This document shows, in pieces, positions 1 through 10,328 of a stretch of 64,000 bases of DNA (position 1 is the stretch's first letter; each line of letters starts with the position of its first letter). A program made the position numbers and the translations under genes. The notes beneath the pieces are model-generated. The model saw nothing but the letters and a program-made list of their open reading frames with translations. It made no database searches and was not told the DNA's origin. Source of the DNA: Phialocephala subalpina (lineage: Eukaryota > Ascomycota > Leotiomycetes > Helotiales > Mollisiaceae); assembly GCA_900073065.1 (NCBI GenBank), contig FJOG01000031.1:47404-111403 (forward strand), given 5' to 3'.

Positions 1-2
1 TT

Positions 3-197
3 GCTTGGGATACGGCGGTGTTTCGTTGGGAGGAGGTTGTAGACCCGGATATGAGGCTGAGGGGGATGAAGAGGATTGTCATGGTGTTGTATGTGCTTGA
101 GGTGTGGTTCTTGGTTTGTGTTGGTTGGGAAGTGTTGAGGAGAGTGCCCGTTGCTTCGGCATCGATAGTGAAATTCTTAGGAGGCATACTCACTTAG
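3..197 (+). CDS. 3' end of an unrecognised gene cut by the window edge
   Basis: A frame is open from the left edge to a TAG at 195-197 and encodes about 64 residues. It contains a hydrophobic run (IVMVLYVLEVWFLVCVGWEVL-like, roughly residues 25-46) that could be a membrane segment, followed by a basic patch and a short tail. The other two forward frames stop earlier. No family is recognised. It could be the C-terminus of a membrane protein whose body lies outside the window, or chance open sequence. Confidence 0.33.
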   Translation, partial: AWDTAVFRWEEVVDPDMRLRGMKRIVMVLYVLEVWFLVCVGWEVLRRVPVASASIVKFLGGILT

Positions 198-659
198 GGA
201 AGAGGGGGTTCTAGCGGGGGTCTAACGAGGGTCCGAATTTGAATACCATTGAAGAGTTCGGTTCATATCGGCAATGAAAGTGTTTACGGGGTTAGAGTAC
301 ATTCAACACTTTGTGGGGTTAAACTGCAATTATTCGCTTGCTGAGTCTGCACTGCGTTCTTCAACCTAGACTACCGTGCATTCGCTGTCGACAGCTTTAC
401 TTCTAAACATTTGCGGCCATCAGGATTTCCGATTCTTCTAGCTCCTCCATTTCGAGTCTATGGGTCTATTCTGTGTCAGAACTATTTCAGAACACTTGGA
501 TACTATGCACATACTTTGATTGAAGCGCGCTCTAAATTCGCTCTCGGTCATCATTGTTACCGTTGGGTTGCGCCACCATTCGGAGAAGACCATACGCTTT
601 AGATGTGGGAATCCCCAATCGTCTAAGCCATCTCGATGACCAATCAAGATATCAATCGT

Positions 660-1465
660 TCAAGAGATGCTTTTCTCTAACTCTCCCTTGAACTCTTCAA
701 CACGTTCGGCAAATTGAACAGGGTCGGGACAAATGATCGCTTCGAATTGCCCCGGAAGCTTTTGCTTTTTCTCAACGGCCATTGCAAGATGCTGCGTTGA
801 CGGGACCACAATGATAAGCTCGTCGAGATTCGGAAAAGTGGCAAGGTCCACCCGAAGGCATGCCATGCCCCAATTTGCATCCTGATCGAGTCGAATATCC
901 CTCCTCGCTGCGGGGGTGTAGGGAGCGGTACCGCTGTGATGATGGTATGAAGCCGTTTCTAAAACCCCTCCCAAGGCCAGAGAGCGTATGTATTCAAGCC
1001 CCTTGGCGGGCCATCATAACCACCTTCGACGACGTTGACATTGAAAGTGAATTCGCGAATCTCGTATGCTTGTGGAATATACCAGGTGTCCTGTAGAGGT
1101 TGGAAGAGAAAAGGAAATGGTGGTTGCGGAGTCGCGCCAGCTTTTGGGCTATATTTTGACATGCTGATTAAATTGTAGGTGTAGTACTCCTTCAGCGCAA
1201 CAGTGCGGGAAGCATGACACACGGAGAGTATCACGTCATTTCGACTTCTCTTGACAAAAATACTGGATCCGTGCCAGTTTCGGATAGGGGAGAAAATGGT
1301 AGGTGATATGGTCCATTCGAATGTGACAATCTGGGGTGCTAGAGCAAAGTTCCAGATGATGTCTTTGAGCTCGTTCGGTAGTTCTGCAAACTTATGAAAG
1401 GTAACATCGGGTACATGGCGGGTAATAAGCCTTTCCGATGCCTGAGCCTCGTTTGTTAAAGACAT
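660..1465 (-). CDS. 2EXR-domain (F-box-like) fungal protein
   Basis: The start is the ATG at 1465. Residues about 24-45 (FHKFAELPNELKDIIWNFAL) match the opening of the fungal 2EXR family, an F-box-like domain of unknown biochemical role. A later part (MACLRVDLATFPNLDELIIV) is typical of the middle of these proteins but lies in another frame. An intron of about 62 nt (roughly 904-965, weak donor GTTTTA) would join the two frames. The frame then hits TGA at 660-662. Beyond that stop the same frame stays open to 438 and still looks like 2EXR C-terminus (WGFPHLKRMVFSEWW), so the stop may be a nonsense mutation (CGA to TGA) in a once longer protein. The family call is good; the intron and true end are uncertain. 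Confidence 0.6.
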
Positions 1466-2398
1466 AGTGGTATTCTTAATCGAGAAGTCTGCTCACTTCG
1501 GGATATTGGAAATGGGATTCGCGGGGATAATAGAAGGAGAGACAGAGGCAACTTGGGCCCTTTTAATTACCACTCAAGCTCTGTGCTTTGAATAACCGTG
1601 TATTTCGTGACTAATCATGGTTCTGAAAAATTGACTAGTCTGTGATTCAAGATCTGTGCAAACGCGAGTGGAGAGGCCTCACGGTGTCACAGAAAGGGAA
1701 CACACCAAAGTCCAATATAGCATGGAACATTGGAGGCAACTCTCGGACTGAAACCCAATCCGTGAATGGCTGACGACAAGAAGGATTGAAACACGAAAGT
1801 TCTTCGACGGGATCGGGCACAACTGGGAATCTCTCATACGAGCTTCCCACTAACAGCCCTTGTTTATTGTGGGCCTTGATGCCTTCTATGCGCAATGCGA
1901 GATGGTCACACCTGTCATCGACGAACTTGCCTTGAAGCCTAAGCTCATACATGTCATGTCCATTCCTGACGCATTACTTGTATCAAGGGTGCAGAGAATG
2001 TAGGCTCAACAAAGTGACACGGAGGCTGTTGATTTGATAGGAGCTTCGAGCAATTTTGTTCCAAGGTAAATGGACTGTCTGAAGTATGTCATGAAGCCGC
2101 AGTTGGTCCTAGTCTGATAATTATGATTCTGACGTATAATGCTAAACTAGGTCGGCCTGCAAATTCCTCGGCGATGTAGCGCATTTCGCGGAGATCTTAA
2201 CTCGGACAGTTAGCGGTGATTCGGAAGACATTAGGGATAGAATCCGTATACCAGAAATATCTCCTTCACAACGAATCAAGATTCTCATGCACACCGAGCG
2301 TCCGTTCCCTGGACCTTCGACGCCTGAAGGTGTTGAATGGACGCTTGTAGCTTGCATAACCCATTGCCCTGCCACCACAAGCCGTTCGTTGCATTTTC
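1466..2398. other. Intergenic stretch with one uncertain open frame
   Basis: No convincing gene. The minus strand at 1647-1952 holds a 101-codon frame with ATG and two CxxxxC-like pairs (CFNPSC), but it has no recognisable domain and no adjoining exon. Treat it as unproven. The rest probably holds the promoter of the 2EXR gene and the 3' flank of the next gene. Confidence 0.4.
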
Positions 2399-3441
2399 TT
2401 ATATCCTTCTCTTGATATTATCATATAGCGCCCATGCAAGTGCGATTACAAGCACCGAAACATATACCTGGGATGGAGACCACGCGGTCGGATGAGGAGA
2501 AACTGTGTGCGAGCGAAGTAACTTTGCTTCTTCCAGTTCTGTCATGAGTTCAGTAAACGTAAATTGGTGGAGGATCTCAAGTACCTTTTTTGCGAGCGGA
2601 TACGCGGCGCTTTTTGTTTTTCTTACCACTAGTTTTATTGCGACCTCTCGAACGGTTCCGCCCTTTTCGTTTCGAATCCCTGGAACTGGCTATGTACTGT
2701 CAGTTTAAAGCCGCAAGCCGAGCGGGGAAACATACCTATGTCCCCCCCATCTGAGAACTCGTCATTAGTTTGTGATGCTTCCGCAACGGAAAGGCGCGTG
2801 AGAATATGGCGTCTCCAATCGTACGCTGTACAAATTGTCTTCATCATCTGGTCGGCAAATTTCTTGCCCTCCAGATTGCCAAGAAAGCCTCCCTCCAGGG
2901 CCTCGAAGGTGTTGTCGAGTTTCTCTACCCCGCAATCGAGCGTATACATTTTCCGAAGCAAATTCTCCCCCTCTAGATCTTCACGGTCGATTTCTCTCTT
3001 CAAACGGCGCAAGGATCTTTCCCACTCCTTTTTGATTTCCTCTGTTTCCATGTACATAAATGGCTTCAAACTCATCCAGAAGCCAATCTGTGATGGGCCA
3101 CATACAACCTCATCGAGCTCGTAACATGCATGGAGAAATTGCCACAACGAATAGCCCGCAACAGGGTGTGCGAGAAAAAACTCTCCAAACGCCAGGTCCT
3201 CCACCATCGTCCAGGATGTCAATACAGTATTCTGATTATCAGGCCGAGCATGTTCCATGAAGCCTTCCGTCCGTTCGAACCATGTTGAAGCGTATATATC
3301 CTCAGCTTCGTTGCTGTGCCGTGCTTCGTGGAAGTTGTAGACTGCTTTCTGCTGAGGTGTAGGATTACATTTTGACTTCTGCTCATCAAGAGAGAAATGT
3401 ATACTGATGTAATCTGTATCGTCTCTTTGAACCATCTCCAT
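2399..3441 (-). CDS. Unrecognised protein with C-terminal membrane anchor
   Basis: Two exons join cleanly. Exon 1 ends at 2736, an intron with GTATGT donor and a CTGAC branch runs about 2686-2735 (50 nt), and exon 2 ends at TGA 2399. The product from ATG 3441 is about 330 residues. The N-terminal part is acidic and helical with a coiled-coil-like charged stretch (EEIKKEWERSLRRLKREIDRED). The last 25 residues form a hydrophobic segment (VYVSVLVIALAWALYDNI) followed by KRRI, the layout of a tail-anchored protein. The frame is open upstream to 3568 without an ATG (a GTG at 3534 and the hydrophobic AFLLIICC stretch), so an extra 5' exon is possible. No known domain is recognised. Confidence 0.6.
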
Positions 3442-4719
3442 CTTTTTCTTGAGGGTGAGAACTTCAGAACGTGTTGTGACGGAGCTTTCAGGTGGTGTTG
3501 ATGGTTCCTTCTCGGGGGTGTGGGACTGGAGCACAGGGCAGCATATTATAAGGAGGAATGCGGCAGGTCAGGATCTTGTTATTTTTTCGGGGGGTGTGGG
3601 GTCGGTTCGTGGACGGTCCAGTAATATCATCACGGAATCGAGTAGGTTGTGCGCCACCGACCGTGGCTGACTGGGATGTGTGCTATTATGATCCGCCAAA
3701 CGGGAGATGCCACAATGGTGTGCCTCCTCGTTAACGCATAATTGAGAATTTAACATGCTCTTTAAGCACATTTAAGCATCTTAGGCTGTGACCGTCGCTC
3801 GGTGAGAAAAAGAGATATAGCGAAGACGGCTGCGAGATCGCCGTGGCTGGAAGACCTGGTGACTTCATGCGATCGCCCAAGCTCGTGTGTCGGCTTGCGC
3901 CTGGAGCAGCCCCTGAGACATTGCAGCCTTGCGTGTTTTGAAAGCTTTTCACGCCCCGATTACTATGCAGCCTTACGAGATCATGAACAACTTGGTAGAG
4001 CTGCTGCAACGACAATCAATATGAGGCTCCCTGGCGCCGTTCCCACAACTCAATGGGCGTGAATACTTCTCAAGGCTCTTCCGCAACACCCAATGGATCT
4101 AAGCGGTGTTATGATTCCCATTCTGAGTGCTTGGGGCGCAAGGATAGTCGCTGAAACCGGTCGGCCGCAGCCCACGAGGATGGTCCAAAGCGAACGCCTC
4201 CCAATCGCTGGCACCAAACACTCTATTTATTTACAAAAGAGGTGTCAGCGATGCGACAGCAGAGAATTTCTCTTAAAAATTCGAAAATGAGTTGCTGTGT
4301 TGTCTCCTGTTCTGAGCCGACAATTCTGCGCTTCGAGAACGTCCGTATGACCTCGGGAAGAACTTGTCAACGCCAGCATTGTTGGCACCGTTCAAGACTG
4401 ATAGATGATCCAGAATATATAAAGCCTTTTGGAGATGTTGTCTGCTATTGGAGTCTTGAATGATTGTGTTGGGCACCAAGGTCCCACCGACTAAGGAAAT
4501 GGATACTAATCCAATCCAAAAATCGCCGTTTCTCGCGGACGAAGGCACGAATCGCAGTTTTCGTGCTTGAGATGCACATCGCCGCCTCCCTAACCTCATT
4601 GGCCTTTGAAATCAAGTACAGAAATCGTATTACACTATCATTGGGCTGCATCTGCATATGCGAGGTTGCACCGGGAGCGAATCAACCATGCATATGCTAC
4701 CCACATCTAATACCCAGCA
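3442..4719. other. Intergenic region, no supported gene
   Basis: About 1.3 kb between two minus-strand genes. Short frames occur on both strands, but none has a recognisable domain or clean splice partners. Two overlapping minus-strand frames at 4273-4657 look mildly protein-like but are in different frames and could be relics. The distal part is the 3' flank of the HET gene. Confidence 0.5.
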
Positions 4720-7176
4720 TCAGACTATCGTAAATCCGTCGACCTCCTCGTACGGATGCTTGAGCACCAGGCTCTGCTTAGAGGGGAGACTCTCTCCATC
4801 CATCATTCCATGAACGTAACACTCGCCGATGAATATGTACTGCTCCGTCGACACCTTTCGTAACACAACCGGAACGCTACAACCAAACAATATACAGATC
4901 ATATCTCCAATCGCTAAATCCCGAGGGCCGATACCATACAAAGGCTCATGATCATCGCCTCTGCCCTCCTTCCCCTTGGTAAGGAAGAATCTCCTGCACC
5001 ATGTTACTGCTTGCATTCTCTCCAGAAAGATCTTCATGGTGTCGGGTGTTCTATCCAAGTCTTTGAAGTCCTTCGTATTCAAATCATCGTTGGCATTGGT
5101 ATGCTGAAGACACTCGAGACAAGCACGGCGATACCATGTTGGAGCAGCCATGCCGTCAACGTCTCGGTCAGCAACGAGAGTACGCCACAGTCTCTCCGGA
5201 ACTCGGTCTGGAAAGTTGCCACTGTCGTCCCTCTTCCAACCACCGAATTGCAATCCTTCCTCGGGTATGACTCCGTCAAGTACTCTTCCAGTAATCCTCT
5301 CAATCGTGTCAATTTTGAATCCCTTGACATGAAGCGTACCATCGAACTTCCTTGATATCCCCATAGTTAGTTTCTCGGGCCTTGCTGGAGGATCGTTGAG
5401 AGCTGGCGTCGTGCTGTTGCGTATCGTCTCGTTGTCCTCGGAGTCGCCGTACTTCTGGGTTTGTCCCCCATTGATCCTTCCAAACACTACGCATGGAGGG
5501 AGTCCTCCGGAAGCGTTGTAACACTGTTGGTTTTGTCGCTCGATACTTCCAACGAGACTGTCACCGTTCGTTCTTCCAATGAGGATCCCGGTTGGTCCGC
5601 CATATGCATGTCGTTCAATCGCTGGTACCCATGTTGGAATTTTCTCCTCTTCGTACTTTATATTTGCTTTTTGGCGCTCGAGATCTTCACGCCAAGTTGG
5701 CTTTCTTGGTCTTGGAGCCCAATGTCGACAGATTATGTCAAGCGATTGGGATCGCTCGATACAGTACTCAATAAAACCTGCCCATACGTCTGTCAGGCTC
5801 TTGTCATAGTCGGGAATGATCCTGTCATCGATAGAGGCTTGTGCATCCGTTGGTTCTGACGTCTGTTTTGCCGGAAGTCCGAACCAATACTCCCAGAGCA
5901 AGGCTGGAGAGATGATCCCTCCAATGACATGCTTCAACGATTTTGGCGCTGCTTTAAACCAGCTTGGGCGTTTAGCTAAGTCATTCTGGGACACTGTATC
6001 TCTTGCGAGAGATAGTACAGCATATATCGTGTCCCTTGGCTCCGAGGCTTCAAAGGGTAGAAACAAGGAGGATACCAGAACCTCCAAATCAACCAAGCGT
6101 TTTTGGATATGGCCCTCATCAGATCTGCGAAAGAGGTTGCTGCTAGCATTGACAAGAGTGTGTGCTCCAAGCGCTCGAGGCCCCGGGATGTCAACATGAA
6201 TGGTCAAGTTCGACTTGAATAACTTGGCCACATCTGATCGCGTCAGAGTTCTGAGCATGTCTTTGATCTCTTGATGTTTGGTCATTGCCAGTGCAATAGC
6301 GTCCGCAAAATCTGCCCACATCAATTTTTCCGCGCCCCAGTGCACTATGGCTTCCCTTGCAAGAGCCAGCTCTTGAATCACCCATCGCCTGCTGAACCAT
6401 CGATTCCTCATCAACTGGACCAAAAGAAGCCATTTTTCGGGTTTCCTTTTGTTCTTGATGAGATCGTCATAGTTTTGCAGGTCCAAAATACTTTTCAGGA
6501 ACTGGAAAGTCTCCTTGGTTTCTGATGTACCTTCCCCAAGCCAAACACAGACAGTTTGCGCTTGACTATATACCTCATCCATGCGTGCCACTTGTGCGGT
6601 TTTCTCTTTCAAGGCGTCCGGCTTCTTTTCCTGGTTGATACAGATGGCATCTACCCAGAGGTTAATATCCTTGTTGGTCTGTCGAAATTGCAGTAGTGCA
6701 GCGAAGAGATTCTCTCTGACGTAAAATTTCTTGGCTGGATATGACTTCTTCAAGTCATGCTTGTTTGTGTCGTCGTAAATCAGTAACTCTTTCGTTGGCT
6801 CATCTTCGGGTTCGCCCCAGCAGTATGACAGAGCACTGTATGGGTGATCTTGCGAGTTGGAATTGGAATTCCGAGAACGATTGTTTGCGATTGTTGAATG
6901 AAGTGCAATCGGAAAGAGGGCGCACTCAAGGGGATCGTTCTTCTTGCCCCGGAAAAGCCTTAGGATGCGAATCTCCTTGTGGGAATTGATAGGTTTGTAA
7001 TCATAGGTGTTTTTCTTCAATCTGACTCTCTGTGCAATTTCTCGAAACGCTCTCTGGGGTGAGGGAGACGATGGACCTCCTGTTTCGAATGTCTTCGCTT
7101 TCACTAAAGTAAAAGGCCCAATGTGTTTCGTAGAATCTTCGTCCGAGCGCAGCTCTTCTTGATCTGAAGCTGCCAT
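4720..7176 (-). CDS. HET-domain (heterokaryon incompatibility) protein, 818 aa
   Basis: Intronless. The in-frame ATG is at 7176; an upstream TTG two codons earlier is not used here. All three HET signature blocks are present: YSALSYCWG at about 113-121, LWVDAICINQ at about 173-182, and RWFSRRWVIQELALA at about 259-273, with a VYSQAQTVCVWLGE segment between. HET domains trigger programmed cell death in vegetative incompatibility and are related to TIR domains. The remaining 500 residues contain the secondary HET-protein block EPRDTIYAVLSLA and a C-terminal module ending FIGECYVHGMMDGES, shared with two other HET proteins in this window. No frame disruption is seen. The partner or trigger is unknown. 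Confidence 0.93.
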   Translation of the reverse strand: MAASDQEELRSDEDSTKHIGPFTLVKAKTFETGGPSSPSPQRAFREIAQRVRLKKNTYDYKPINSHKEIRILRLFRGKKNDPLECALFPIALHSTIANNRSRNSNSNSQDHPYSALSYCWGEPEDEPTKELLIYDDTNKHDLKKSYPAKKFYVRENLFAALLQFRQTNKDINLWVDAICINQEKKPDALKEKTAQVARMDEVYSQAQTVCVWLGEGTSETKETFQFLKSILDLQNYDDLIKNKRKPEKWLLLVQLMRNRWFSRRWVIQELALAREAIVHWGAEKLMWADFADAIALAMTKHQEIKDMLRTLTRSDVAKLFKSNLTIHVDIPGPRALGAHTLVNASSNLFRRSDEGHIQKRLVDLEVLVSSLFLPFEASEPRDTIYAVLSLARDTVSQNDLAKRPSWFKAAPKSLKHVIGGIISPALLWEYWFGLPAKQTSEPTDAQASIDDRIIPDYDKSLTDVWAGFIEYCIERSQSLDIICRHWAPRPRKPTWREDLERQKANIKYEEEKIPTWVPAIERHAYGGPTGILIGRTNGDSLVGSIERQNQQCYNASGGLPPCVVFGRINGGQTQKYGDSEDNETIRNSTTPALNDPPARPEKLTMGISRKFDGTLHVKGFKIDTIERITGRVLDGVIPEEGLQFGGWKRDDSGNFPDRVPERLWRTLVADRDVDGMAAPTWYRRACLECLQHTNANDDLNTKDFKDLDRTPDTMKIFLERMQAVTWCRRFFLTKGKEGRGDDHEPLYGIGPRDLAIGDMICILFGCSVPVVLRKVSTEQYIFIGECYVHGMMDGESLPSKQSLVLKHPYEEVDGFTIV

Positions 7177-8323
7177 GTTCAATTGAGATGGCGATTCTCA
7201 GCAAAAGATTCCTGACAGGCTGCAAAGGAAAAGGCTCCATTTTGGACTATGACAAGGCTGAGGCTCTGATTGTCTTTGGGAGTCTGGAATTCAATCAGCG
7301 GTTGTCAATATTGTGGCGCTTCTGATACCACAATAGCCCTGCGCCTCATTGGAATGGCGTCACGCTGGGGGTGTGGCTTTCTCCAGCTGATCTATCCCGC
7401 TCTTCTTTGAGGATGCAGCCGTACAAAAGCAAAAAGTTGTGCCGATCTTCCGTTAGAGCCTTGCGATGTCCCGCGTCACATAAATGTCCAACACCGGGCG
7501 CCATGGTACCCCTGAACCCATGCTAGGCGATCTACCCGACTGCAGGAAGTTGAATTGGCCAACCAAAAATGGGTGTCAAAAACCCCGTGCACAGAGGTTT
7601 TTGCGTATGCTTCAACGATCGAACAGAGGCGGACCTTTTCTTCGAGACCGAAACACATGATTCAGCTGTCTGATATTTCCTATTTGTTTTTGCCTGATAC
7701 AACTCTCAACGCCACTAATTGAGATTCTGCAGAGCAGTGAGTGTGCTCCAATCAACGTTGCATCCAGCACACCATCAAGAGCCGCCCCCGAACTCGTCAC
7801 CGACTGATCTGGACACCCTTTCCGAGTCGGCTGAGCCCGCCACACCTCTTTCGGATTCGTCGGCATATTTGGGAAAGGTTGCTCCCGCGACGTCACTTAC
7901 GCCCACGTGCACGGAATCGCAAATAGTCGTCCGCTCTTGGATGATGGAGGGTTAGAAGCGCTGATGATTAGTACGAGGACATGATTTGCAAAGACGACGG
8001 CACAGCATGGAGAACAAATCGCCTTGGCAATTTCATACAAGGAATAACCAACATTTAGCAGCGATGTTTTTTATACATTTCAAAACAATTCCCTCAAGTT
8101 GTATGGTGTGTTTCGCGAATTGCCGAGCCGATTAAGGGGGCGAAGAAGCTAAGCGAACCCTAGAGACACCGACCTAGCTCACATCCAAGCATAACACAGA
8201 ATATAAAGCACGAATTTGATAATTGTTTGCAAGAATGCATTTGCTTGTGCTAGCAGAAAAGAAGAAAATGCCCATGATTGGAGTTTGTCAAAAACCTGAA
8301 GGGCGCCAAGAGATTATCCAAAC
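7177..8323. other. Intergenic region, 5' of the HET gene and 3' of a Nudix relic
   Basis: Nothing gene-like beyond short, unrelated frames. It should contain the HET promoter in its first few hundred bases. No RNA gene or repeat was noticed. Confidence 0.5.
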
Positions 8324-9408
8324 CTAAGCAGCCGATGGAGACGTCGGGAACGGCAATGTTCGATGAAGTCTCTGGAGAATCTCCGCATAGTCCTTCTCAT
8401 TCTCGGCGGTGATGTACTTATGTCTCATCAAGAAATCCATCATGGCATTAGCACTTGACGGCTTGAAATATCCCTTTTTCATAAAGAACAGGATATCATC
8501 TACGTCCGTGCTGAAGATTCCCTTGATATCTCCGTCCACAGGCTCCAGCATCAAAACATTCAGAACTTCCATGTCATAGACATATGTAATCCCGGAATTC
8601 ACAAGGCAAAGCTCACCAGCAACGTAGAACCAGGTAATAGTTCCAGCAGCTTCTGCATCTCTGAGCACACTATCTTCGTCGAATCCAGCTTCCTGCCCGG
8701 CTTCTTTGATAAGACAGTCAAGCGGCTCCTCCCCAACAGCAATACCACCAGCCACCGCGTTGTCGAGTTTGCCAGGGCACGCATCTTCATCCAGATTTCT
8801 TTGAGCGATCCAGAATCTAATTCCTCTTGGACCTCGAGAATAGACCGTCATACGTACGCCTCCGCATATGACCCCGAATAGTGAACCTGCGGAGCGCTCA
8901 ATGTGGAGCTCAAAATTTGCTCTGATGATGGGAAACTCTTCGTCTCGCTTTGCGCCAAGCTTCAGGAAGACGTTCTTAGATCTGGCAAGGTCGAGCTGCT
9001 CGTCGAGGGCAAGGTTGCTTGCGGCTTGCCAGTCATTTCCTTCGGGACAGAGGAGGTGAACTTCTTACGCTCGTGGTCGAGGCGGAAATCGTTGGTCCAT
9101 GGCATCTTTTTGACAACGGAATCGAGGAGGCAGCCGTGGGGACGGGTATCGTTGGGTAAATAGAACTTCCAGAGTTTGGCTAGTTGTGTTTCAACCTTGT
9201 TGTTCTCGCTGAACTCTACATACGGGAAACTGGACAAAAAGAAGATTGACAAGTGGCTCACGGGGAAAGATGGAATGGGCGCACACTTGTCGCACTCCTT
9301 GATGATATCGAGATTGGTTATGGCGAAGTCGCGGCGGAGTTCAAGGTCAGCGAGAGCCTACCGAGGGCCACCAAGCCTTCCAACGTTGATATCGGAGCTG
9401 AGACTCAT
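8324..9408 (-). pseudogene. Nudix hydrolase of the DUF4743/thiamine-pyrophosphokinase-like type, probably broken
   Basis: The minus strand encodes in order: a putative start at ATG 9408, a DUF4743-like region (LPNDTRPHG, KKMPWTNDFRLDHERKK), then LFGVICGGVRMTVYSR, then a Nudix box (GGIAVGEEP...IKEAGQEAGF, about 8690-8740) and a helical C-terminus to TAA 8324. Family members are about 320-340 residues, and the pieces add up to that. Two lesions are visible. There is an in-frame TAG at 9358-9360, 16 codons after the first ATG, and a frame change near 9000-9030, where VPKEMTGKPQ runs into another frame that resumes LALDEQLDLARSKNVF. No GT-AG intron fits either point. The Nudix box has K in place of the usual R. 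The last 175 codons could be expressed alone, but the N-terminal half would be lost. Confidence 0.7.
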
Positions 9409-10328
9409 GGTTGCGGTGGGCGTTGCAGGACCGTGAAGAATTTGTTTGTTGAGTAGTGTCGAAGGGTGGGGTGACCGCTTTTCTGCCAGTGATGAAGCAC
9501 AAACAGTCTTGGCTATGCGACAATCGAGACGCAAAGTAATCCCAAATCCAGCTTGGGTCTTATTGATAGATAATGCAAAAAGTCTTTAGAGTTGAACTCG
9601 AAGTCTTGCCGAGATGGAAGAAGTTCGAGGAGCCTATTCGAACTTTTATGCCCAAAGAGGCGCTCAAAAGGACGCTAGTCCTCCTCAAGCGTGGATATAC
9701 GTGAACAAGATGACTTTATATTCGTGAATGGGCGCTAGCCTTTTACTTATATTAGTCTTATAAATACTGGAGTCAACTTCAAACACAAACGCAAGGGCAG
9801 CCACCGAGGCACGCTTCGCTTGAGCAAGGTAAAATCGGGGGCAGTAAGGAGTACCGCGAAAGGATCTTGGTACAGCTGGAAAAAGAAGATGTATAGAAAA
9901 GATGAAAATCTTGCCAATAGAAGACTGATCATCCGTCCTTGGCCAGGGGTAGCACCTTCTTATATCTCGACACTTCCCCTGTTACCTCGTACGCAGAAAT
10001 TGGAAACAATAACCAGACAGCTGACTTGGGTGATGTGATCTGTATCTTGTGATGAATGTTCGGAAAATTCTTCGAACAACGTTACAATGTCAGACAAACC
10101 CGACAACAACAGTTCCCAGACGATTACCTTTGCATCAAAAGCAAGAGATCGGTTTGGACGACTTCCAAGAATGCATTAACACCAGGTCTCATAAAATCCA
10201 AGTCCAACACTTGCATGAAAGAAAATCACGCCTGAAGAGATTCCATGTTCCTGGTTTCATACTAATCCAATCTCCCCATCTTGTCACATCTTGTCCAGGA
10301 AGAGAGTTCCACGTCCTAGGATAAGTTC
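9409..10328. other. Intergenic region, no supported gene
   Basis: Short frames only. The region lies between the Nudix relic's 5' end and the chitinase 3' end. Nothing with domains, repeats or RNA structure was recognised. Confidence 0.5.

Noticed and set aside
4273..4657. Ankyrin-like relic on the minus strand
   Set aside because: LDHLSVLNGANNAGVD resembles an ankyrin end only loosely; frames change and no repeat register can be shown.
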